Assembly (NCBI GenBank): GCA_016720585.1
Contig: JADKKH010000009.1
Coordinates: 101,092-165,091, forward strand
Direction of reading: 5' to 3'
Source: Chitinophagaceae bacterium
Lineage (GTDB): Bacteria; Bacteroidota; Bacteroidia; Chitinophagales; Chitinophagaceae
DNA length: 64,000 nucleotides
Below, in pieces: positions 1 through 8,354 of the stretch; the first letter of the stretch is position 1, and each line of letters starts with the position of its first letter. The notes under the pieces are model-generated. The model saw only the letters and a program-made list of their open reading frames with translations, did no database searches and was not told the DNA's origin. A program made the translations under genes and the position numbers.

Positions 1-713
1 TTACTGTTGAAAATAAACTGAACAGCAGGTGCCAGGTCTATATAATATTTATTAATATCCAATAACTGTTCTGTCAGCAGCTCCGCATACAGGTTCACAT
101 TGGTCTGTTTATAATCGGTGTATTCTTTAGGGAATAATAAATAACCTCCGGATAAGGAATAATTCATGGACTGGTAAGCCCGGGCCGGCACGTAGATCAC
201 TTTATTATTTCTTGATTTATCAAGTACCTCGGTATGACTGACTGTTCCTGACAAGGCAAATTTATTCCAGAGTTGTGTGGCAATGAGGCCAGCTTCAATA
301 CCACTCTTATCCCCCATCAACGTGATCTCATCATAATGAAATGGTGCATTGGTTGCAGAAGCGTCTGCAAACACCGCCATCCTGAAATGCTTATGAACAG
401 CATCATTGGAAAAAAAGCGGTACTTCGCATAAAAATTAACTGATTCAAAGCGAAAGTCCGGTGTATGCATATTTCCCATAGTACCGCCTATATGAAACAT
501 GAGTTTCTTGCTGATGCCAAACAGCACCTGTGGTATTATACGTTGTGAAAAGCGATCATAAATTTTATCACTGGTAACAAAATGATCCGTAAGTTTTATG
601 CTGATGGTATGTGCCGGCATGTTGGAAGCCGGCTCTGTAAACACATATAATTCCTGTCCGTTAACCAGGCTTACAAAAAATAATAATGACCCTATAAGGA
701 TAAATTTACGCAT
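1..713 (-). CDS. Partial outer-membrane-type protein of unknown function (3' end missing)
   Basis: About 237 codons are visible; the gene runs off the left edge, so its C-terminus is absent. It begins at an ATG at 713 with a clear signal peptide (hydrophobic residues 4-17, likely cut near VNG-QE). The rest has the alternating polar and aromatic pattern of beta strands, with many Tyr and Phe, which suggests an outer-membrane barrel (inference). It lies 12 bp downstream of a TlpA-type thioredoxin on the same strand, at the end of a run of metal-binding HMA proteins, so a role in metal or redox homeostasis is plausible but unproven. I do not recognise a named family. Confidence 0.6.
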   Translation of the reverse strand, partial: MRKFILIGSLLFFVSLVNGQELYVFTEPASNMPAHTISIKLTDHFVTSDKIYDRFSQRIIPQVLFGISKKLMFHIGGTMGNMHTPDFRFESVNFYAKYRFFSNDAVHKHFRMAVFADASATNAPFHYDEITLMGDKSGIEAGLIATQLWNKFALSGTVSHTEVLDKSRNNKVIYVPARAYQSMNYSLSGGYLLFPKEYTDYKQTNVNLYAELLTEQLLDINKYYIDLAPAVQFIFNS

Positions 714-725
714 GATCTCCCTGGC

Positions 726-1217
726 TTATTTATCAATTAAATATTTCAGGGCTTTTTCCAGTTCTTTTCCGGACAGGTCCATAGCAATCAGGCGTCCCTC
801 CTTATCAATTAAAAACGAGGTTGGGATAGCTGAAATATTCCAGTTAATGGCAGTCTTTGCCTGCCATCCCCCGGGTTCATTTACCTGCAGCCAGGTTATT
901 TTATCCTTTGTAATAGCTTTCTTCCATTTTGAAAGATCATCATCCAGCGATACACCCAATATTTCAAATCCCTTGTTTTTATACTTAGGATATATTTTTG
1001 TCAGTTCCTTATTGGATGTCCGGCAAGGTCCGCACCAGGAAGCCCAGAAATCCAGCAGTACCACTTTGCCTTTTAAAGAAGAAAGATGCAGCGTATCACC
1101 GGAAACAGACGGCAACCAGATATCCGCTGCCAATTGTCCCTGCCGGGGTTGTGCATTTATTCCGGCAACCGACCCTAACAAAAGAAGAAGTGTGAAAACT
1201 ATTTTCCGGTTTATCAT
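726..1217 (-). CDS. TlpA family thiol-disulfide oxidoreductase (exported)
   Basis: A 163-residue exported thioredoxin-like protein. Residues 1-22 form a signal peptide ending INA-QP. The AhpC/TSA-type fold follows with the redox motif WCGPC (Cys62, Cys65) and the cis-proline loop IPTSF around Pro132. Members of this family reduce or isomerise disulfides in periplasmic proteins, often for cytochrome or metal-protein maturation. Its neighbours are HMA metal-binding proteins, so keeping their Cys pairs reduced would be a sensible role (inference). A strong hairpin separates it from the HMA gene upstream, so it may be transcribed independently. Confidence 0.9.
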   Translation of the reverse strand: MINRKIVFTLLLLLGSVAGINAQPRQGQLAADIWLPSVSGDTLHLSSLKGKVVLLDFWASWCGPCRTSNKELTKIYPKYKNKGFEILGVSLDDDLSKWKKAITKDKITWLQVNEPGGWQAKTAINWNISAIPTSFLIDKEGRLIAMDLSGKELEKALKYLIDK

Positions 1218-1230
1218 AGCTTAATAATTA

Positions 1231-1268
1231 AAAAAGCTTCTTCTCAACAGATCGTTGAGAAGAAGCCC
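1231..1268 (-). terminator. Rho-independent terminator after the HMA gene
   Basis: A perfect 13-bp inverted repeat (1236-1248 with 1254-1266, loop of 5) is followed on the minus strand by a run of T at 1235-1231. It lies just past the stop of the HMA gene at 1277 and just before the TlpA start at 1217. Confidence 0.8.
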
Positions 1269-1276
1269 TGTGTTTG

Positions 1277-1822
1277 CTAAATAGTAACATGGTATACCCT
1301 TTCATTGGCCGTAATCCCCTCTTTCACACAGCAGCTTTCAGCTTTTCCAGTCTTCATACAACTCATTTTTGCTGATGCGCTGAATTTCTTAAACTGCTTT
1401 TCCGTAACAAAATTCTTATCCACCACTGTAAGGGTTTGCTCACCACTAAATTCCTGGTTGCTGCCATTCAGGAAATGAAAATTTTCATTGCCCATTTTCA
1501 GATGCTGATCTTTTTCAATTTTCTTTTCCTGGAATGAACCAGTCAGTTGCAAACTGCCTATAGAAAACCCGGCATCCTCCACGGCCTCTTTTAAGGCATC
1601 AATACGCACGGGGGAATCCGTTTTAAAAACTATATTAAAAGAAGAATTCTTAATATCCGATTGAACGGACGCTACAAACGAAACCTTTTGTAATGCTTTA
1701 TTGATCGCATTACTGCACATGGCACAGGTAAGACCTGTTGCCTGCAACGTCCCTTTGGTAAACTGTGCGGATACCGGAATAGCCGTAGAGGCTATTATCA
1801 AAATCAATAACAGCTTTTTCAT
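1277..1822 (-). CDS. Exported heavy-metal-associated (HMA) domain protein
   Basis: A 181-residue protein with a signal peptide (residues 1-19, ending VSA-Q). An HMA domain follows, with the metal-binding loop GLTCAMCSN (Cys33, Cys36). HMA domains bind soft metals, usually Cu(I), through this CxxC pair. The C-terminal part has an extra cluster (MSCMKTGKAESCC) that may form a second metal site. It starts 18 bp after the stop of a second HMA protein, so the two are probably co-transcribed. Export suggests a periplasmic copper buffer or chaperone, not an ATPase partner (inference). Confidence 0.85.
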   Translation of the reverse strand: MKKLLLILIIASTAIPVSAQFTKGTLQATGLTCAMCSNAINKALQKVSFVASVQSDIKNSSFNIVFKTDSPVRIDALKEAVEDAGFSIGSLQLTGSFQEKKIEKDQHLKMGNENFHFLNGSNQEFSGEQTLTVVDKNFVTEKQFKKFSASAKMSCMKTGKAESCCVKEGITANERVYHVTI

Positions 1823-1840
1823 AGTATGCTTTTTTGGCTG

Positions 1841-2074
1841 TTATTTCTCTGACTTCTTGCAGCAATCCTTACCATCATGACCGGGCATGGTGTACTTACC
1901 ATCTTTGCAGCAATCCATTTTTGCTCCGTCCTTTTTGGAGCAATCCTTACCATCATGGCCGGGTATTGAGCACTTACTATCCTTACAGCAATCCATTTTC
2001 TCTCCATTCATTTTGCTGCAGTCCATTTTCTCTCCGTCCTTTTTGCAGCAATCCTTACCATCATGACCGGGCAA
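1841..2074 (-). pseudogene. Cys-rich PGHDGKDCC repeat tail, frame-shifted from the upstream HMA protein
   Basis: This reading frame encodes about 77 residues of near-repeats built from PGHDGKDCCKKDG, EKMDCSKMNG and EKMDCCKDGK, ending SEK-stop. The Cys, Asp, His and Lys composition points to soft-metal binding. There is no ATG; the frame joins naturally to the HMA protein at 2008-2433. At about 2073 the upstream frame reads Ala-Asp-Cys-Pro-Val, while one more C in the CCC run would give Ala-Asp-Cys-Pro-Gly-His-Asp, matching the other repeat units. So this is the true C-terminus of that protein, separated by a one-base change or a -1 frameshift. It is listed apart because its frame differs. Confidence 0.7.
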
Positions 2075-2433
2075 TCAGCTTTCGCTACATCGGTAGCAAC
2101 AGCAGTTCTTTCATATTTGCAACATCCATGGAGTTTGTCATATGCTTCTGTTGTGGCCGTTGCGCCAACATTGTCATACCCTACGTAAGCGATATTTTCC
2201 TGGATCTTTGCAGTATTGGTAGTGCTGCTTTTATAGGTAACCGTTAGATTTTTTGTATCTGCATCCCAGCTGGCATCTTTGGCACCGGCATCTTTCGCCG
2301 CTTTTTCAATCTTCGTTTTGCACATGCCGCAATTTCCGGATACTTTAAAAGTCTCTGTTTTGGTCTGAGCTACTGCAAAAGTGCCCACAGCCATAAACAG
2401 CGTGGCTATGGAAAATATTCTTAATGCTTTCAT
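2008..2433 (-). CDS. Exported HMA domain protein, 5' part of a frameshifted gene
   Basis: The first about 118 residues form a normal exported HMA protein: a signal peptide (1-22, ending AVA-Q), the metal loop SGNCGMCKT (Cys35, Cys38) and a C-terminal pair in HGCCKYE. After Lys-Ala-Asp-Cys-Pro the predicted protein loses the pattern (VMMVRIAAKR...) and hits a stop at 2008. The alternative frame from 2074 continues the Cys-rich repeats instead. The intended product is therefore probably one protein spanning 1841-2433, with an HMA head and a Cys-rich repeat tail. It starts a minus-strand cluster with a second HMA protein and TlpA. Confidence 0.8.
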   Translation of the reverse strand: MKALRIFSIATLFMAVGTFAVAQTKTETFKVSGNCGMCKTKIEKAAKDAGAKDASWDADTKNLTVTYKSSTTNTAKIQENIAYVGYDNVGATATTEAYDKLHGCCKYERTAVATDVAKADCPVMMVRIAAKRTERKWTAAK

Positions 2434-2542
2434 GTTATAAATTTTTATGGTTTAATTAAAATTAATTACAATCAGGTAATACGATACAAATAATACAGCC
2501 ATCCCGGAAACTTCCGGAATTAACTAATTAATCAGTTGAATC

Positions 2543-2935
2543 TCAAATTCTGAAAACATTATTCTGCAGGTAGATATCCTGAACAGATAATAAAGGCGGG
2601 GAATGATTATGGAAATGACGTTGTTCGTCAATATTATAAAAAGAAGCGGCAATAAAAAGAGAAGGAATGATAACTTGCTTTTCAAGGGCCGGGATGCTGT
2701 ATAAAACAACCGGGATCTTATTCTGATCCTGTTGCAGTTTAAAAATTTTTACTTCATCCCTGCAGCAACCGTTGGAGGTATGAGTAGTCATCCCGCACCT
2801 CCCGCATACCTTTGCTTTTACTTCGAACAGATGGGTTGAAACCAACCGCTTCATGCAATAATGAGAATTAACGGTCACGCCACTGGTGACCATAAAATAA
2901 CACAGGAATGATATGGAAGCGAATATCAACTTCAT
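2543..2935 (-). CDS. HYC_CC_PP family protein
   Basis: A 130-residue protein with an N-terminal hydrophobic segment (residues 2-20). It carries the three signatures that name the family: HYC at 25-27, a CC pair at 57-58 and PP at 113-114 in HSPPLL. A CGRCGM motif at 44-49 precedes the CC pair. The family occurs in Bacteroidota, commonly next to HMA proteins and metal transporters; its biochemistry is not established as far as I know. The Cys and His content and the context suggest metal binding at the cell envelope (inference). It is the most upstream gene of the metal cluster, 109 bp before the next HMA gene. Confidence 0.8.
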   Translation of the reverse strand: MKLIFASISFLCYFMVTSGVTVNSHYCMKRLVSTHLFEVKAKVCGRCGMTTHTSNGCCRDEVKIFKLQQDQNKIPVVLYSIPALEKQVIIPSLFIAASFYNIDEQRHFHNHSPPLLSVQDIYLQNNVFRI

Positions 2936-3007
2936 AATCCGGATACAAAGATAGCAGCAATTGTTGATTAAAGTAACTGATGGCTGTTTGCGTTAATTAT
3001 TTGACTA

Positions 3008-5032
3008 TCAATTAACAAAACTCCAGTAAACACCCACCCGGATCTGCAAACCCGGCAGAGCATAACCCGGAGCCACGAGGTTATTGTTGGTAAACCCGAA
3101 GTTTGTTCCCAGTTTCCGTCCCGTATTCAGGTTTTCAGCCCGGATAAAAGCTTTAAAAGGACGGATACGGAAATGTACATAAGCTGAAATATCCGGCAAA
3201 GGATTGCTGATGGTAATGCTGTCCTGTAAATAAAATTGACCCAGGACCGGAGAATAACCAGCTGCTTTATAAGAAGCCCGGTAACGGATCTCTGCTCCCA
3301 TGGCAATATCCAGGTTCTTAAAACCAAGGTTACCTTCATAAGCAATCCGGTTGCGGGTATAAATGACCGGAAGATTTACCGGGGCATCACCTATCGTCTG
3401 CTGAAAATATATCTCCGTATGCCAGTTCCATCTTTTGGAAAGTTTTATTGTTTTTTCAACAGCCACCTGTAACACATTAAAAAGGGCCTCCTGCTGTTTC
3501 AGCCGGAAATAGCTGCTTATATAGGTATAATTGTTAACCAGGTAATAATGCCCCGTAAGCCGGAATTTGAAGGAAGGTAAAAAATAGGAAGCAAAAAGAT
3601 GCGTGTTGTTCTCTTTTTTGAAATTTTCTGTTGTCTTGAGTAAATAAAAACTGCTCCGGCTGTCATATATAAAGGAAGGCGTGCGGCTGCTATTTTGAAA
3701 ACCTAATTGTATATAACCTATCTTCTTACCCGCATACCGTTGCAGGCTGATACTGGCCTGGTAATCCCCCGCATTTAGTCCCACAAAATATAATTTACCA
3801 TTTGCCTCAATATTCCATTGCTGGTTCCGGGTTTTATTCCGGTATTCCGCGTGACCGGCTGTATTAAAAAAATTATTTTTTCCCGATGACAATTCTCCGC
3901 TGATGTTCTGAACTGTCAATCCCAGCTTAATAAATTGCTGAAGATTTTTGGCATCGGGGAATTGGTAAATGGAAAAATCGTTGGTGTATATCTTCCACTT
4001 TTCCTGTAACAGAAATGTATCGACCGGACGTCGTAAGCTGGTATCGTACCCCGATTTATAATAACCGGAATCGCCGGCATTATCCTGGAAGGTATAATTT
4101 TTCTTTTCGGATTGAAAGGTATGTTCAAACCGCAGCCGGGGGTAAAAAAGAGGAACGACCGTAGAGTCTGTCACAATAGAATCTTTTTTTCCCAAATCAT
4201 ATTGCTGACGGAGCAAAAAAGTAAACTCGTTGTATTTATTTCCCGTGGTGATCTTTGTGCTGAAAAAATTAGATGAGAAAGGATCATCACCGCCCAACTT
4301 GGTATAGATATTGAACCGGTCTTTAAAAACGGGGTCATTCAAAAAATCTGTGGTATCCTGTATGCCCCCGTTTTCAGCAGACTGTATTTTATTACCCAAC
4401 AACATAAAATAATTATTGTAACGCAGGTTTTTAGACTGAAAATGAGAAGTCAGCAAATAGTTATTATGATTTGTTTTCTGACTTTTAAAAAATCCGGGAG
4501 AATTGATCAGCCGGTATTGAAAAGAAATATTCCAGTTAGGTTTGATATTCTGTGTATGAAGTAATTCAATAACCTGTTCCACCCGGGTGCCCAGGAGATA
4601 ATTGATCTCTGAATAAGGTCGTGTAGTTGTAAAAAAACGGACCTGCTCGGGTTTCCATTTATAGGTATCAAATACATGAAATCCCGGATTAAAGCCAGCC
4701 TCCATATCCGGGGAAAACAATAGTGACCTGGAAGCCGTTCCCGTATTGCCGAGATGAATATTTGTAGCAGGAACAGGAAACCGGCGGGCAAAATCACCAA
4801 TGGAAGAATCCAGTTTATAACTGCGGGTGGAATCCATGTAACGAAAACTGATCGTGATGGAATCTTCCAGTTTATCCCGGTGCTTTAAACTATCCGAAGT
4901 TCCGCTCCCGCCCATCCCACCGAATTGCTTTATCCTGTCGCCGGCTCTTCTTAGTCCCTGGTTCTGGGCCAGGGTAGCAACAGGAATGAAAAATAGGGCT
5001 GTAAAAAGCAGGTATGTATATTTTTTTGTCAG
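3008..5032 (-). CDS. Putative porin (Bacteroidota outer-membrane beta-barrel), probable CTG start
   Basis: About 674 residues. The C-terminal two thirds alternate aromatic and polar residues, as in outer-membrane barrels (FRLTGHYYLVNNYTYISSYF and similar), and the overall look matches the putative porin family of Bacteroidota. The first ATG is at 4915, but the frame stays open for 39 codons upstream and encodes an obvious signal peptide (TKKYTYLLFTALFF, ending TLA-Q). No ATG, GTG or TTG lies in that stretch. A CTG at 5032, shortly after the in-frame TAA at 5047-5045, is the best initiator, so I chose it. A single-base error near the start is the alternative. Substrate is unknown. Confidence 0.8.
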   Translation of the reverse strand: MTKKYTYLLFTALFFIPVATLAQNQGLRRAGDRIKQFGGMGGSGTSDSLKHRDKLEDSITISFRYMDSTRSYKLDSSIGDFARRFPVPATNIHLGNTGTASRSLLFSPDMEAGFNPGFHVFDTYKWKPEQVRFFTTTRPYSEINYLLGTRVEQVIELLHTQNIKPNWNISFQYRLINSPGFFKSQKTNHNNYLLTSHFQSKNLRYNNYFMLLGNKIQSAENGGIQDTTDFLNDPVFKDRFNIYTKLGGDDPFSSNFFSTKITTGNKYNEFTFLLRQQYDLGKKDSIVTDSTVVPLFYPRLRFEHTFQSEKKNYTFQDNAGDSGYYKSGYDTSLRRPVDTFLLQEKWKIYTNDFSIYQFPDAKNLQQFIKLGLTVQNISGELSSGKNNFFNTAGHAEYRNKTRNQQWNIEANGKLYFVGLNAGDYQASISLQRYAGKKIGYIQLGFQNSSRTPSFIYDSRSSFYLLKTTENFKKENNTHLFASYFLPSFKFRLTGHYYLVNNYTYISSYFRLKQQEALFNVLQVAVEKTIKLSKRWNWHTEIYFQQTIGDAPVNLPVIYTRNRIAYEGNLGFKNLDIAMGAEIRYRASYKAAGYSPVLGQFYLQDSITISNPLPDISAYVHFRIRPFKAFIRAENLNTGRKLGTNFGFTNNNLVAPGYALPGLQIRVGVYWSFVN

Positions 5033-5059
5033 CGAAACTTTTTTTTAATTGATGTAATA

Positions 5060-5091
5060 AAAAAACCTTTGCAAATTAGCGTAGCAAAGGT
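5060..5091 (-). terminator. Terminator after purine nucleoside phosphorylase
   Basis: On the minus strand an 8-bp stem (5084-5091 pairing with 5065-5072, ACCTTTGC/GCAAAGGT) is followed directly by seven T residues. It lies 25 bp past the stop of the nucleoside phosphorylase gene and ahead of the porin gene, so the two are probably separate transcripts. Confidence 0.75.
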
Positions 5092-5115
5092 ATAATCCGG
5101 CAGCAAAGTTGTTAA

Positions 5116-5940
5116 TTATATAGCTGCCACCAATTCCTTAAATATCGTAGCCAGTTTGGGCTCAGCCTTTTTGGCTGCTTCCAGCACTTCCTCATGGGTA
5201 ATAATATTTTCATCCTCCCGGATACCTTCATCCGTAACCACGCTCATGGCAAACACCTGCATACCGGCATGATTGGCAACAATGCTTTCCTGCACTGTGC
5301 TCATCCCCACTACATCGGCTCCAAGAACCTCAATAAGTTTATATTCAGCCCGGGTCTCAAATGTGGGCCCGGTCACAGCCAGGTATACGCCCACTTTAAC
5401 ATCAAAATTATGGGCTGTGGCTATGGCTTTTGCTTTTTCTATCAGATGCTTTTTATAGGGCTCACTCATATCCGGAAAGCGGGGACCAAATTCAGGTAAA
5501 TTTTTTCCTATCAGCGGATTGGGAGTAAACAGGCTGACATGATCTTTAATGATCATCAGATCGCCGACTTTATAAGACGGATTTACACCCCCGGCAGCAT
5601 TTGACAATAATAAATATTCAACCCCGAGTAATTTCATAACCCGGATGGGAAATACAATATCCTGTGCTTTATAACCTTCATAAAAATGAAATCGTCCGGC
5701 CATCGCTACCACAGTTTTTCCACTAAGCTTTCCGAAAATCAGTTTCCCTTTATGACCTTCAACAGTAGATACGGGAAAATGGGGGATTTCTTCATAGCTC
5801 ACTTCTTTTTCGATAGCAATTTCGTTTACAAAATCACCCAGGCCACTGCCGAGTACGATCCCGATTGTGGGCGTTTCTTTGTATTGTTTTTTCAGAAACT
5901 TTACCGCCTCGTTGAATTGTTTTAATGCCTTTTTTCCCAT
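5116..5940 (-). CDS. punA: Purine-nucleoside phosphorylase, trimeric class
   Basis: A 274-residue enzyme that cleaves purine nucleosides with phosphate to a free base and ribose-1-phosphate, in cytoplasmic purine salvage. Visible family motifs are the phosphate loop VLGSGLG (residues 29-35), the His of EGHKGKL (His63), GRFHFYEGY, the NAAGG loop and the long GPTFETRAEYKLIEVLGADV signature ending in a GMS phosphate contact. In the base-binding segment the residue after VVT is Asp237, where 6-oxopurine-specific relatives usually have Asn; this could widen specificity (inference). Length is normal. The gene stands alone with its own terminator. Confidence 0.92.
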   Translation of the reverse strand: MGKKALKQFNEAVKFLKKQYKETPTIGIVLGSGLGDFVNEIAIEKEVSYEEIPHFPVSTVEGHKGKLIFGKLSGKTVVAMAGRFHFYEGYKAQDIVFPIRVMKLLGVEYLLLSNAAGGVNPSYKVGDLMIIKDHVSLFTPNPLIGKNLPEFGPRFPDMSEPYKKHLIEKAKAIATAHNFDVKVGVYLAVTGPTFETRAEYKLIEVLGADVVGMSTVQESIVANHAGMQVFAMSVVTDEGIREDENIITHEEVLEAAKKAEPKLATIFKELVAAI

Positions 5941-6047
5941 AAAAATTAATTGCTTATTGCCTTCTTTAAACCAAAGCAGACAAGCTGCAAACGTACAAAA
6001 TTTTTATCAGAGGAGCAGCCGGGTAAAGAACGAGGTCTCTCCCTCCT

Positions 6048-6860
6048 TTAATAATTATACCTGTAAAAATCACAATACACTTCATCACATAAAAGCTTTT
6101 GCAGGCGGGGGTCTTTTAATACATCCGTATAATCCATCCATTGACCGTTTACTTTTATTTTCCGGTAAACGAGTCGGATACCCTGGCTATAATCCACCCA
6201 CCAGTTGATATGCCCGGTGTACAGCGGTTGAATGGGTGTTCCATCCGGTTTATGCCAGCCATAGATGGCTACCCGGTCCGGTCTTGTATCCCGGGAAATT
6301 TTTCCGCTGATGACCACATCCTTTTGAATTCCCGCAATCAAACCTTTTCTGCCTTTGCGTTGCCCTTCAACAATCAGATGATGCTGCCACATGATAGGCG
6401 TGCTATCCCGAAACGCATACATCGGCACCGGTTCCAGTTTTACCCGGGCTGCTTTATAAATATCGTCGACCATTTTCCGGGTTGGAAGAAAACAATGAAA
6501 ACTGTCGGCGATCTTCTGTGCTGCACCCGGTGTAATATTTATGCGTGCCCAATCATCCTTGCTGCCTATACTTAAATAATCCGGCGAAACATAATAGGTG
6601 GCTTTAATGGTTTTGCCTGTGGCAGAGTCCATCATGGAAACAGTAACCCCGGTAAATTTTTTCAGAAAGCCCGGAACATTTCCCGCCAGTATTTCTTTTA
6701 CAGCAAAGGAATCCCTGGCTGCCCATTTCATGGCAAATGCCTGGTGGTAAAATTCATTGCCATTGATCGCATCAGACGATCTCGAAAGTACCTGAAGTTT
6801 GTGTACCCGGCCACAGCTTACTCCTAAAATAAGCAAACATAAAAGGACAATCCTTGTCAT
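6048..6860 (-). CDS. Conserved lipoprotein of unknown function
   Basis: A 270-residue protein with a lipoprotein signal: hydrophobic residues 4-13 and the lipobox LGVSC with Cys16. The mature part has no motif I recognise. It contains a segment rich in Trp and Tyr (GHINWWVDYSQGIRLVYRKI) close to the C-terminus and ends CDFYRYNY. It is probably anchored to the inner or outer membrane on the periplasmic side. It is transcribed on its own, divergently from sucC, with 105 bp between the two starts. Confidence 0.65.
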   Translation of the reverse strand: MTRIVLLCLLILGVSCGRVHKLQVLSRSSDAINGNEFYHQAFAMKWAARDSFAVKEILAGNVPGFLKKFTGVTVSMMDSATGKTIKATYYVSPDYLSIGSKDDWARINITPGAAQKIADSFHCFLPTRKMVDDIYKAARVKLEPVPMYAFRDSTPIMWQHHLIVEGQRKGRKGLIAGIQKDVVISGKISRDTRPDRVAIYGWHKPDGTPIQPLYTGHINWWVDYSQGIRLVYRKIKVNGQWMDYTDVLKDPRLQKLLCDEVYCDFYRYNY

Positions 6861-6910
6861 TCGCTGAAATTACAAAATAGCCGGATAAAATTATAAACTA
6901 CAAACTTTAT

Positions 6911-6926
6911 CCCGATGGCCATCGGG
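6911..6926. repeat. 16-bp perfect palindrome CCCGATGGCCATCGGG
   Basis: A perfect palindrome in the gap before sucC. A near-identical palindrome (CCCGATAGCTATCGGG) occurs at 60881-60896. It may be a dispersed intergenic repeat or an operator; nothing in the sequence decides. Confidence 0.6.
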
Positions 6927-6965
6927 AACAAACTAATCATTTATCTTCGCTGCAAATTTTTACGA

Positions 6966-8177
6966 ATGAATCTGCATGAATACCAGGCCAAGGAATTATT
7001 AAAAAAATATAACGTCCCCGTACAGGAAGGCTATGCCTGTTCTACTGTGCAGGAAGCTGAAGATGCTTACCGGCAGATAAAAACACAGACCGGGAATAAA
7101 TTTGCCATAGTAAAAGCACAGATTCATGCAGGTGGCCGGGGTAAGGGAACTGTGAAAGAAAACGGTATCAATGGCGTAAAAGTGGCCAAATCGCTGGAAG
7201 ACATACAAGACTTTTCCAGTAAGTTATTGGGGGGTACTTTAGTGACCGTACAAACCGGACCTGCCGGGAAAGTCATCAACAAGATATTTGTGGCGCAGGA
7301 TATGTATTATGATGGACATAGTGAAAGGAAAGAATTCTATCTCTCGATATTATTGGACCGCAGCCGGGGGCAAAATGTAATAATGTACAGTACCGAAGGC
7401 GGGATGAATATTGAAGATGTGGCTCATAATACGCCTGAGAAAATATTCAAAGAATGGGTGCATCCTTCCGGCGGCCTGCAGGGATTCCAGGCAAGAAAGA
7501 TCGCTTTCAACTTAGGACTTAGTGGCGAAGCCTTTAAGAACTGTGTGAAGTTCGTCACCAATCTTTACAATGCTTATGTAGGATTGGATTGTTCGATGCT
7601 GGAAATAAATCCGCTTTTTAAAGCCTCTGATGATAAGATCATAGCGGTAGACTGTAAAATGGGATTAGATGAAAATTCCCTGATGCGGCATGCTGATCTT
7701 GCTTCACTGAGAGATATCACCGAAGAAGATCCGACCGAAGTGGAAGCCGGTAAATACAACCTGAACTTTGTAAAATTAGATGGCAATGTAGGCTGTATGG
7801 TTAACGGTGCGGGATTGGCCATGGCTACGATGGATATGATCAAGCTCAGCGGTGGTGAACCTGCGAATTTTCTGGATGTAGGTGGTACGGCCAATGCCCA
7901 AACGGTGGAAGCGGGTTTTAAAATTATTTTAAAAGACCCCGCTGTAAAAGCCATTCTCATCAACATCTTTGGAGGTATTGTGCGTTGCGACCGGGTAGCG
8001 CAGGGTGTTATCGATGCTTATAAAAATTTAGGTAATATTAAAATACCCATCATTGTTCGCTTGCAGGGTACCAATGCCATTGAAGCAAAAAAACTGATTG
8101 ATGAAAGTGGTTTGAAAGTTCAATCGGCTATTTTATTGAGTGAAGCGGCTGAGCTCGTGAAGAAGGCGGTGGCGTAA
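6966..8177 (+). CDS. sucC: Succinyl-CoA synthetase (ADP-forming) beta subunit
   Basis: A 403-residue subunit of the TCA-cycle enzyme that interconverts succinyl-CoA and succinate with formation of ATP or GTP. The start MNLHEYQAKELL is the family's standard N-terminus, so the upstream in-frame ATG at 6915 is rejected. The ATP-grasp domain shows GGRGKGTVK near residue 50, EINPLF and the Mg-binding DCKMGLD region. The C-terminal ligase domain shows NGAGLAMATMD, DVGGTA and NIFGGIVRCD. The alpha subunit sucD is not adjacent, which is usual in this phylum. A possible -7 box TATCTTCG lies at 6943-6950, and a terminator follows the stop. Confidence 0.96.
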   Translation: MNLHEYQAKELLKKYNVPVQEGYACSTVQEAEDAYRQIKTQTGNKFAIVKAQIHAGGRGKGTVKENGINGVKVAKSLEDIQDFSSKLLGGTLVTVQTGPAGKVINKIFVAQDMYYDGHSERKEFYLSILLDRSRGQNVIMYSTEGGMNIEDVAHNTPEKIFKEWVHPSGGLQGFQARKIAFNLGLSGEAFKNCVKFVTNLYNAYVGLDCSMLEINPLFKASDDKIIAVDCKMGLDENSLMRHADLASLRDITEEDPTEVEAGKYNLNFVKLDGNVGCMVNGAGLAMATMDMIKLSGGEPANFLDVGGTANAQTVEAGFKIILKDPAVKAILINIFGGIVRCDRVAQGVIDAYKNLGNIKIPIIVRLQGTNAIEAKKLIDESGLKVQSAILLSEAAELVKKAVA

Positions 8178-8204
8178 CAGATATTATATAGCGCCCGTAT
8201 TAAA

Positions 8205-8241
8205 TTATCCCATTGCTGAAAACTGATGGGATTTTTAATTT
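8205..8241 (+). terminator. Terminator after sucC
   Basis: A 7-bp perfect stem (8207-8213 with 8226-8232, ATCCCAT/ATGGGAT) is followed by a T-rich tract, about 30 bp beyond the sucC stop. Confidence 0.7.
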
Positions 8242-8354
8242 AGCGGTTCCTTTAATGGCCATACTGAAACAACCCGGCCTATGCAGCTGTTTCCTGAATA
8301 TGAATTTCTCTTCCTGTCAACAGTAAAAAGTTTTATTGTTTTTATATTTACCAA

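Noticed and set aside
598..1224. Plus-strand open frame of about 208 codons opposite TlpA
   Set aside because: It is antisense to a well-supported thioredoxin gene, with no motif and no sensible composition; a frame shadow.
1819..2007. Open frame reading MERKWIAVRIV... on the minus strand
   Set aside because: It is the off-frame reading of the Cys-rich repeats, not a separate gene.
6915..6965. Longer sucC start at 6915
   Set aside because: The extra 17 residues are unlike any SucC, overlap the palindrome, and the family begins MNLHEYQ at 6966.
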